In this document: piece after piece, positions 10,657-19,132 of the stretch
How positions within the stretch are numbered: the stretch's first letter is position 1
Layout: each line of letters begins with the position of its first letter
Assembly: GCA_048213135.1 (NCBI GenBank)
Contig: PS015597.1
Coordinates: 1 to 25,812, forward strand
Reading direction: 5' to 3'
DNA: 25,812 bases
Source of the DNA: Reclinomonas americana ATCC 50394
Taxonomy: Eukaryota > Jakobida > Jakobea > Jakobida
Notes under the pieces: generated by a model
What the model saw: the letters and a program-made list of their open reading frames with translations, nothing else
Database searches by the model: none
Told to the model about the DNA's origin: nothing
Translations under genes and position numbers: made by a program

Positions 10657-10901
10657 NNNNNNNNNNNNNNNNNNNNNNNNNNNNNNNNNNNNNNNNNNNN
10701 NNNNNNNNNNNNNNNNNNNNNNNNNNNNNNNNNNNNNNNNNNNNNNNNNNNNNNNNNNNNNNNNNNNNNNNNNNNNNNNNNNNNNNNNNNNNNNNNNNNN
10801 NNNNNNNNNNNNNNNNNNNNNNNNNNNNNNNNNNNNNNNNNNNNNNNNNNNNNNNNNNNNNNNNNNNNNNNNNNNNNNNNNNNNNNNNNNNNNNNNNNNN
10901 N
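10657..10901. other. Assembly gap (245 N)
   Basis: The gap directly follows a CT run within the inverted repeat family, probably because the repeat could not be assembled. Confidence 0.9.
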
Positions 10902-11611
10902 GGCCTAGGAGAAGAGGAGTGAAAGTTCAAGCAAGAAGACACAGGAAACAGAAATGAGAGTGAGTGCGTGTATGAGAGTGTGTGTGTGTGTGTGAGAGAG
11001 AGGAGGGGGGGGAAGAGGAGAATAACACTAGTGCAAGATTGGGATACAAAAAACATACGACTGTGAGGAACGGAGAGGTGTTAAATGTGTGGGCACGAGG
11101 GTGCACATGAGTTGAAGAGAGACAGAGAGAGGAACTTACACGGAGAAGACTCGGATATTGTCGACAATATGCGCTGATAGGAGGAGAGGATATGCGCTGA
11201 TATGAGGAAACGGAGAGGTATGCGACAGAGTGTGAGGAGATAAGACAAAGCTGTTCCCTCCTCATGCACGAACATCAATAACAGGAGAGTGGAGTGAGTT
11301 GCGCAAACTGAGCTCGTGGGCAGATGACAGTGAGAGAGACGGACGAGGAAGTAGAGAGTGCGTGAGAGAATATTGCGTGTGGCTGATATCGTCAACAATG
11401 TGCAGAGGAAACAGGCGTATCACGTGTTGGCAGAGTCAGCGCACAGAAGAGAGTGAGTGCACTAGGTGGTGAGGGAGAGAGAGAGAGCGAGACTGCGAGG
11501 AGATAAAACGAAGCAGTCGTCTCTCGATGCATGTTGCTGATGAGAGGAGACTGGAGAGACACGAGTTGATGGAGCTCGTACGTAGATGGGGGAGCGCATG
11601 ACAGGGAAGTG

Positions 11612-11613
<2 letters not shown>

Positions 11614-11652
<39 letters not shown>
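11614..11652. repeat. (GA)n microsatellite
   Basis: About 19 AG units, mirroring the CT run at 10599-10656. It sits between the inverted 15-mer and 19-mer blocks. Confidence 0.9.
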
Positions 11653-11656
<4 letters not shown>

Positions 11657-11668
11657 AAGGAGCGTCGA

Positions 11669-11688
11669 NNNNNNNNNNNNNNNNNNNN
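11669..11688. other. 20-N placeholder gap
   Basis: Exactly 20 N, as at 16558 and 24628. It lies immediately after the inverted 19-mer, so true length and contiguity are unknown. Confidence 0.9.
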
Positions 11689-13467
11689 TTGTTGTTCTCT
11701 CTCTCTCCTCCTCCTCCTCCTCCTCCCTCCCCCCTCCCCTCCTCTCTCTCTCTCTCTCTCTCTTCTTTCTTTCTTCTGTTTCTCGTGTCTCCATTCTTGG
11801 TTTTCAGGCAATTCTTTTTATTGGCCGTGCCCTTTCGCTCGGGCTGCCGCTGCTCTCCATCGCATAATCGACCACGCAGTCGCTCTCTCGCCAGGGCATC
11901 ACTCCCGCTGCGCGCACGTGTCCTGCATGCTCTAGTAAAACGAAACCACTGTACTCCCATCGTTCTGTCTCTGGTCACACGTGAGTGTACCTTCTCGATA
12001 TTGCGCCCAGGCCAAGAGAGCAGAACACCAACACTGGCGCCTCTGCTACTGATAGGTGGTACATTGTGGTGGCCGGCATCAGCTAGGCACAACAACCAGT
12101 CTCTCTGCACAGCAGTCTGTCATTGTGTTCCTCCCGTATCATTCCTTGTCTCCTCTTCCCCCTCCTTCATCACTCTTTGCTTCCCCACAAGCACCGTGCT
12201 TATCTCTCTGTCTCTCACTCTCTCGTTTGCCCTATGGCATTCTCTGCACTCTCACTGGCCACTCTGTATTCGCTCTCCCACTCCTCGCACGCACCCACTC
12301 TTTTACTGTACTATGCAACGCACACATCTGAGTCACTCACTGTGCACACCAAACGCACTCAAGACACAGGCAACAACGCATTCTGTTTTCCCCTAAGAGG
12401 CAACATGCCATCTCCCTCCCACTCTTTTCTGGCACGAAGGACTGTCACAGCAGGTATGCTAGGCACTCGTCCACCACTCTGCTCTATTCACACACATGCA
12501 CACACACACCACTGCGCACACGGCGACGCGCGACGCGCGACGAACAAGTCGAGTGATGGCAATGGTCATGTCACCAACACACTGCTGCCGTCTGTGCCTG
12601 TATGCATGTGCTTGAATGCCATAAGCAGTGTGTCTCTATCTCTTCTTGCATCCAGCCTCACCACTCGCACAGCTGTGCGTGCGTCTGCTGCGTTAGTGAG
12701 TGCGAGTGTGCGAGTGTCAGGATCATGGCATGTCCATTGTTTGCGTTCCTCCACCAAACACTCTTTGTGCTGTCTATCTATCTATGCAGCAGCACCGACA
12801 CGAAACACGCATGCATGTATGCATTGACGCGCGTGCAGCAACAACCTCTTCCCGTGGCAGAGGTGTGAGCGTGAGTCCTGTATTTGCTGCTTCTGGACAA
12901 CGCCGGACAGCCCCTGCCGGAGTCGCGCACTTGCAACACAGCCTTCCTCTGCAACTCCCCAGCCTCCGCCTCCAATAAGATCCTCGTCACACACAAAGCT
13001 GTCAACCAATCATCTGACAACACGCACACACAAACATGGTTCGGAGCCAGCATTTCTCCCGATTTCGGCAAACCTCGATATCTTGTTTCTCGAAACGTGT
13101 ATGGGGTTCGCCACAACACAGTGTCTGTCATATACTACCGCGCATGCCTTCCCCGTCACCAACCAAAACGCACGCACACGCTGCCCGTCGCGATGCGGTC
13201 TTACAACCCGAACCGGACCAGCCAAATATGGTAATCGATATTCCGACAACAACATTTTTTGCACACTTTTGCCTGCCCACTCCGCTCTTCCTCTGCCCCT
13301 CCATCACCTTCTCCTCTTCCTCCACACTATGCACCACACACCGCCCATCAAACCATGATCGATTTCTGTGCGTGTCCGATCGGGGCAACTGGATCAAAAC
13401 TCGATCCGTCTGCAAACTCACTCTTCTCTCTGTGCGTGCGAGAGCGCACTGTCTCTCTCTCACACTC
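11689..13467. other. Region without a recognisable gene, upstream of the orphan gene
   Basis: It starts with CT and CTC repeats, then about 1.6 kb of mixed sequence with no exon chain that I can defend. A CT-rich stretch lies just before the start codon at 13468 and could belong to a leader or promoter. An open frame runs upstream of that ATG but looks non-coding. Confidence 0.5.
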
Positions 13468-15292
13468 ATGACAACCACAGCAACGACGACCACCGCCACC
13501 AACCCCGTCGCCTTGAGCGCCGACGAGGCACTGGAAGAGGCGCTCCAGCAGTCTGTCATTCGCGAGGCCATGGTGCACGAGGGTGTGGAGGTGGAGGAGG
13601 TCCGGAGCATTTTGCGACCATGCATCCTGGCCTTCCCCAATGGACGGGCACAGGACTTGAAGGCAGACGATCGGAAGAGGCGCTTGGAGGAGCTGAGGGA
13701 GCGCTATCCGGCGTTTTGCAAGGTGAGTGGTGTGCGGACACGGAGAATTCTTGGTGTGAGTGAGTGAGTGAGGGCGCGTGTCATGAGTGGTCACTGTGTG
13801 TGCATGTGTGTGTGGCGGTGTGTGCTGCGTCTCTCGTGGCTATGTTGTGTTCCATACAGCTCTGCGATTTGCATGCCGCCGGCATCAGCATAAGATTGCT
13901 GTTTATCTCAGTCTCTCTTCCTCCCTCTCTCTTCTTTGTCTGTCTGTCAGGCGTCTGTGTCTCTTTTCCCGCAGTCTGTCTATGTGGGTGCGTGTGTCTT
14001 ATTCCACTGCTGGGTTCTGTGTGGGAGCGATTCATGTTGTCGTCAATATGCACGCTGGAAACCAAACCTTCCCCCAATACCGCCGTCTCATATTCTCGCA
14101 TTCTCGCACACACTCTCTCTGCACACACACTCTCTCTGCACTCGCCACCACCGCAGTGCTACACATCACTTTGTCTAGCGGAACACTCCCTCTTGGCGTT
14201 CTTTCGTGAAAAGCACACGTGCATTCGCACACGCACAGGACGAATCGATTGCCTAATCAGGAGATGCAACTTTTTGTGCAGGTCTTGCCGACCCACCCGG
14301 TGAAGGGCGAGCGCATGGAGAAGCGATGCACGAGGCGGCGCATCCGCCTCAGCTCCGTGTTGAGCATGGTCAACGAGGAGAGAGCGCGCCAATCGTTGCG
14401 TCTTTTTGCTGCGTCCTTTTTTGTATCGAGTTGTGTTCGGTATTTCGTGACGCCGGTGGTGGTGGTGACGTGCAGGCGCAAGGCACTGAAGAAGAACGAC
14501 TGCTTGTGGCGCGCATGCCGCGAGGCCTTGATGGCGCTGCAAGGCGCCAGTCGCAAACGCGGCTGCTGCAGCCAATGGCGCATGCTGTCGACAATGGACT
14601 GGTCCGACGAGGCGGAACAATTGACGGTGGCGCACGAGCAGAGAATGTTGGCGGCCGCGGCCGGCGACAGCGACACTGTCTGCAGCGCCTCCACCACCGA
14701 CGACGGCGACGAAGCAGCGCCTCGCCGTACGCGGCGTTCAAAGTCGACGGGCCCGCGCAAGTCGCGCGCGTGGGCATCCGCTGCTGCCGCTGCCGGAGAG
14801 AGCAGCGGAGGCGGCCATGTCGCCGCTCCTCCGGCCAACCATTTCACGCACACGAGCGTATTTGAGCAGCCGCCACTGTCGCCGGACTGTCGCGACACAT
14901 TGCCGCCGTTCCCGCCGCCGCTGCTGCTGGCGCCACCTGTGCTGCCGATGATGGTGTTGGAATCTGGACAGGCGCCAGTGCCACTGCCGCAGCGCGGACC
15001 CTCGGCGCTGATTGTGTTTTCGTCTGCCATGAACGCGCCGCTGCTGCCGCCGTACGCGGTGATGATGCCGGTGGCTCCGTCGCCTACGACCGATGTCCCC
15101 TCGATGTCGCGCTTCGATACCGGCGCGTCGATTCCGGATTCGTTGCACCTCGGCGAGCTCGAGTGCATGCAAGCTGCGGAAGCGGCGGATGCCGACGCGG
15201 AGAGAATGCTGGCGCGCGAGGGGTCTGTCGACAGCGACGACGCTGGCGATGCGGAGTGGTCGCTGTTTTGGCCGCAGGTGCCACACCTATAG
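13468..15292 (+). CDS. Hypothetical protein with charged helical N-terminus and proline-rich, acidic C-terminus
   Basis: Three exons are proposed: 13468-13722, 14282-14394 and 14476-15292, giving 394 residues. The first junction is phase 0 (donor GTGAGT, 559-nt intron). The second is phase 2 (donor GTTGCG, 81-nt intron); because 81 is divisible by three, retention would also read through, adding a hydrophobic 27-residue stretch that looks out of place. Residues 17-85 are strongly helical and charged (ADEALEEALQQSVIREAM). Next comes a basic region (MEKRCTRRRIR), then an Ala/Ser/basic linker, a Pro-rich stretch (PPFPPPLLLAPP) and an acidic end closing SLFWPQVPHL. I do not recognise the family. 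A basic region plus proline-rich and acidic segments would suit a nuclear regulator, but that is a guess. The start could lie further upstream. Confidence 0.55.
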
Positions 15293-15347
15293 CAGAATTC
15301 GAATACCGGCGAGTTCGAGAATAATCGTGTGCAATGACGCACTCTCG

Positions 15348-15379
15348 CTCGCTCGCTCGCACCCACCCACCCACCCACC
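15348..15379. repeat. (CGCT)n and (ACCC)n short tandem repeats
   Basis: Four CGCT-type units are followed by four CACC/ACCC units in the gap between the orphan gene and the AATF-like gene. Confidence 0.8.
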
Positions 15380-15485
15380 ATGTTGCAAGAGGATGTTATA
15401 AGTGAAATCGCTGGCCTTATCGTACGCTTGACATCCATGACGGCTTGCTTCGGCTTCCGGTATCAACTTCGCGTGTCCGACTGCA

Positions 15486-15895
15486 GTGCTGCGCTCAGAC
15501 AGCGCATGAAAGACAGAGAGGAGAGAGCAATAGTCCGCGATATTTCTACTCTGCGCGTGATTGCAGGCGCGAGTGATTCACAACAATTTTCGGCTGTCCT
15601 GCGACGATAATTTTGTCTTCTGTCGCATTTGTGCAATGCCGTGCTGAGGCAGAGAGTGAAAAAGAGAGAAGAGAAGAGTCCACAGCTCCCTCCCCTCTGC
15701 GCATGCTTGCAGAGACGGGTGAGTCACGACATTCAGGTTGTCCTGCGACAGTAATCTTGTCTTCTTTTGCATTTGTGCACCGCATCGCTCAGGCAGCGAG
15801 TGAAAGAGAGAGAAGACCAATCCTCATCACCTCTCCTCTGTGTGTACTTGCAGGGGTTCACCGTCGTTCAATTTGTCCTGCGACGTCAATCAACT
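15486..15895 (+). repeat. Three-copy, about 145-bp tandem repeat upstream of the AATF-like start codon
   Basis: Repeated landmarks are TGTCCTGCGAC at 15595, 15739 and 15874 (spacing 144 and 135). CTCAGACAGCG-type sequence recurs near 15494, 15645 and 15789. CTCTGYGYRT...TTGCAG occurs near 15550-15565, 15698-15711 and 15838-15853. Each unit therefore ends in something resembling a 3' splice site. The array stops about 8-20 bp before the ATG at 15903. Confidence 0.75.
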
Positions 15896-15902
15896 CACAC
15901 AC

Positions 15903-18879
15903 ATGCGCAAGGGCAAGTCTCTCTTGGGCGACCAGCTCGCCGACCTACTCAACCCCAAGCCACGCGGTACGTGATCCTCCTTGCACTCTCTCTCACACAC
16001 AAGTGTCCTCGCGTGTGTGTCTGTGTGCGCCATGTGCACATTCACATCACCAACCTCACCTCGCCGCTTTACTTTGTGTAGACTTTGATCCGGAGGAAGC
16101 GGATGGTCGCGCGCAAGTCGATCGTTATGTAGCCAGCGATGAGGAAGATAGCGGGAGCGATGATGATGATGATGGCGATCAGCGTGTGCGACGACCAGCG
16201 GTGACTCACCAGTTGCGCTCATGCACTCACAACACGCACACGCACACAGAGGCACTCGTCCTCTCACTTGCTGCACAAATGTCTCTCTTTCTCTGCCTCC
16301 TCTCTCATTGCATGCAAGCATTTGCAGCACTCACTTCTTGTCCCTCTCTTCATTGTCTCTTCTCCCTTCTCTTCCCCTTTCCCTTCTCCTGCAGTCGTTG
16401 CATTCACTCTCTGTTTGCCCCCTCCCTCTTCCCCCTCCCTCTTCCCCCTTCGCTCATCCCCCTTCTCTTCCCCCTTCTCCTTCCCCCTTCTCCTTCCCCC
16501 TTCTCCTTCCCCCTTCTCTTCCCCCTTCTCTTCCCCCTTCTCTTCCCCCTTCTCTTTNNNNNNNNNNNNNNNNNNNNCAGAGGATGAAGGAGAAGACGAG
16601 GAGCAGGAGGAGGAAGGGGAGGAGGGTCGCACGCGCACGCTGCTGGAAGAGCTGCAGGACTTGAGTGACTCGTACGACGAAGACGAGGAGGATGAGGAGC
16701 AGGAGGAGAAGAAGAAGAAGAAGAAGCAGAAGAGCAAGAAAACAAAGAGGAGAAAAGCGGCGGTGGTGAGTGTCAATGGTGGTTTCCTCGCGAAAGAGCC
16801 CCTTGCTTATGTTCTGTGCAGGAGAGCGATGACGACGATGATGACGACGCTGACGATGGCGATGAAGAGGACGGAATGGGACTCGGGGAGCTCGGCGATG
16901 AGCTGGAGACGATTGCGCGCGAGCAGCAGAAGAGCAAGATGAAGCTGGTGTCGGATTCGTCGGCAGACGATGTGCAAAAGGGACTGCATGCACGGAATCA
17001 AAGAGTTGCGGGCGACAAGACGCAGGGGGGTTTGGGATGCGAGGCTTTTTGCTGACTCTCTGTGCACAGGGCCTCTACAACTCGTTCCTGCGTATGCGCA
17101 TCCATCTGCAGCGACCGCTGACGGCCACCAACCGCCTACCGCAACACGACACCCTCGGTGCCTTTGTGGAGTCGTCTGCCAAGGCAAAATCATCGCTGGA
17201 GGCGGCCAAGGAGACGGCGTACTCGCTGTTTGGCGACATGCTGGCGCTGGAGCGTGTGTTGCACAATCAGCGCCCGGAGAAAGGCAAGACGTCGGACATG
17301 GAGGCTGAGGGTGACGATGTGGCGCCGCAGAGCATTGACGAGGCGTGGGAACGGCTCGAGGCTCATCGGCAAGTGCTGGACGAGTACCGCGATGAGACCC
17401 TGGAGCGTGTCAGTCGGCGCGTGCAGGTCACCAGCGGACAGTCGTTCACGCAGCAGTTCAAGGCTGTGAACTTGGTTTGTTTTTTGATTCATGATTCAAG
17501 ACATGGGCTGTCGTGACTGACATGCAACGTTAAATAGGGTGTCATCTCTCAAGTGCACATGCTGATGCGAGCACCGGAGCGACTTGTGGGGAAGACACAG
17601 CAGAAGCGGTTCGAGGGGCGCATTCTTGGCAAGGTGTGTGTTTGGTTCGAAGATCTCTCATTGTCAGTGTTGTTCAGAACTCTTCGTGTCGTTTGTTCTC
17701 CTCTTCTGTCACTCTTGGTTTGCATTCTGAGCTCTGCTTGCCTTTCCTCTCGCCACTCTCCTCTCCCCTGCCTCTCGTGGATCTCCACCTGGCCGTTTTC
17801 TAACCACCAAGCTGCTTCCGCCCTCTCCTGTCTCTCTTGGTTGATCATCGCCCTTCGCTGCTCTCCTCTTCTGTCACTCGGCAAGTCGTAATTGTGAACT
17901 CCTACTTACCTTTGCTCACAAACCTGGCATTCACAGCTTCTTGTTCTCATGTCTACTTGTCATTATGCGCGCGTCTTGCCACCCTCTCTTGTCTTTCTTG
18001 GGTGCTGAGCGACTTCCACCCTCTCACAGCGCATTTCACCCCTGACTGTCGTTCAGATGTCCATCTGCAATTTTTCTCTCTTGTTGCTCTCTCTTCGTGG
18101 TCTGATTGCATCTGCGTCCTTTGTTCTCTCTCGCCCTCTCTTTTTGTTTTGACGTTCTGGACACCACCACGTCTCCTTTGTTCTCCAACCCGTCGTTCCC
18201 TGCTTCGTTCTCGCATTCTTTCTTGTCATTCTATCGCCACTCTACCTCCGCCCTCTCCAGTCTCGTGGTTGTCATTATTTTCCCCGTTCCTGGTCGTCGT
18301 TCCAACTCCTACGTGTCCTTTTCTCTTGTTGCCTTGCATCCACTGCCCTCTGCTCTCGTCCTTTGTTGTCATATGTGGCCCCACCTGCTGTTTGCTCTCT
18401 CATGACTCACTCTACTCGTTGCACTGCTCTCCTTTCACCCTAGGTTGTCAGTTTTCGCACCAGCGTGTCCGTTGTTCTCCTCCTCTGTCTTCCTTCTCTC
18501 CTCCCCTGTCTTCCGCTCGCTTCCCTTTCCCACTCATCTACCGCTCTTTGTTCTCCTCTCCCTCTCTCTTTTCCCTCGCACAGCGCCCTTCTTCCTCCTC
18601 CTCCTCCTCCACCACCACCACTGGCGACGATGGCGATGCTGGCGAGCCACCGCAGAAGCGCCACGAGATCGACGAGGAGATCTTTGATGACACCGACTTT
18701 TACCAGCAAGTGTTGCTCCGCGACATTATCAGCGAAACGACAGACGGAGGCGCGGGTGCCGACGACTTGGAGACCATGATGGCCTCGCGAGCGCTCCAGC
18801 GACGAGTGCCGTCCATCAAGAAGCACTACGAAGACAGAGGAGGCAGCAAGGGTCGGAAACTGCGGTGCGTGGGGGACAC

Positions 18880-18926
<47 letters not shown>

Positions 18927-19113
18927 AGGGAAGAGAGAGATGCACGTACCGAATGTTTCGCGCTCACGATTCCTCTCTCTCTCTCTCTTTCTCTCATGAT
19001 CCAGGTACGAGGTGCACGAGAAGCTGGTCGGCTTTTCAGTGCCGCTGCCGTTCGAATACCCGCCCACCACCGACAGCATAGTGGTGAATCTGTTTGGCAA
19101 GAAGCCCACATAA
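15903..19113 (+). CDS. AATF: AATF/Che-1/Bfr2 homologue (ribosome biogenesis, TRAUB domain)
   Basis: Exons: 15903-15966, 16082-16183, 16581-16765, 16822-17004, 17070-17474, 17538-17633, 18584-18864, 19005-19113. All phases match; the protein is 474 residues, against 534 for yeast Bfr2 and about 560 for human AATF. The N-terminus LADLLNPKPRDFDPEE matches the family opening. Long Asp/Glu tracts follow, then the AATF domain (GLYNSFLRMRIHLQ, ATNRLPQ, and further on TQQKRFEGRILGK). The C-terminal TRAUB domain carries DEEIFDDTDFYQQVLLRDII, SKGRKLRYEVHEKLVGF and a final LFGKK. The family acts in the nucleolus in early small-subunit (SSU processome) assembly; in animals AATF also affects transcription and apoptosis. 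The exon 2-3 join crosses a 20-N gap. Donor 16184 was chosen because it gives the needed phase 1. The stop lies 19 bp from the stop of the convergent gene. Confidence 0.9.
16400..16557 (+). repeat. Homopyrimidine minisatellite (about 11-nt CCCCCTTCTCT units) next to a gap
   Basis: Units alternating CCCCCTTCTCC TT and CCCCCTTCTC TT run for more than 100 nt without a purine and end at the 20-N gap (16558-16577). The array sits in the second intron of the AATF-like gene, upstream of the acceptor CAG at 16578-16580. Confidence 0.85.
16558..16577. other. 20-N placeholder gap within an AATF-like intron
   Basis: Exactly 20 N between the minisatellite and the exon 3 acceptor. Some intron, or even a small exon, could be missing here. 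Confidence 0.9.
17634..18583 (+). other. 950-nt pyrimidine-rich intron of the AATF-like gene
   Basis: Donor GTGTGT, acceptor CGCACAG, phase 0. Most of the intron is C/T-rich, with loosely repeated phrases such as TCGCCACTCT...CCGCCCTCTCC and TCTCGTGG/TCTCTTGG near 17745, 17815, 17980 and 18230. This suggests old, decayed tandem repeats. Open frames crossing it are a by-product of low purine content. Confidence 0.6.
18887..18925. repeat. (GA)n microsatellite in the last AATF-like intron
   Basis: A GA run lies shortly after the donor GTGCGT at 18865, and a CT run sits before the acceptor at 19004. The two are complementary and could pair within the intron. Confidence 0.85.
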
Positions 19114-19132
19114 AACGAGAAAACGATGCTTG

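Larger units (their letters stand above)
10201..11668. repeat. Family of about 350-bp CT-rich repeat units in inverted orientation around an N gap
   Basis: Three perfect blocks occur on the plus strand at left and on the minus strand at right. They are a 15-mer (accacttccctgtca) at 10258-10272 and 11613-11599, an 18-mer (gttgacgatatcagccac) at 10383-10400 and 11396-11379, and a 19-mer (tcgacgctccttatattct) at 10580-10598 and 11668-11650. A shorter shared motif, ttatctcctc, occurs in between. The right arm itself holds two tandem copies about 263 bp apart (gaggagata at 11234 and 11497). The units carry long CT/GA runs. No transposase or reverse transcriptase frame is visible, so I call it a repeat family rather than a transposon. 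Confidence 0.7.

Noticed and set aside
10206-10957. Several open frames of about 200 codons through the CT repeat and N gap
   Set aside because: Their length comes from CT repeats (Ser-Leu) and N codons; nothing in them looks like protein-coding sequence.
14257-15438. 393-codon open frame on the minus strand
   Set aside because: It mirrors the GC-rich, low-complexity C-terminus of the forward orphan gene. The forward strand has a phase-matched upstream exon, while this frame is Ser/Gly/Ala-rich filler.
16201-16206. Donor GTGACT for AATF-like exon 2
   Set aside because: It leaves phase 0, whereas the next exon needs phase 1. The donor GTGTGC at 16184 fits. A missing small exon in the 20-N gap could still change this.
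16264-16776. Minus-strand frames rich in Ser, Gly and Lys/Glu
   Set aside because: They are antisense to the acidic AATF-like exon and to the pyrimidine minisatellite.
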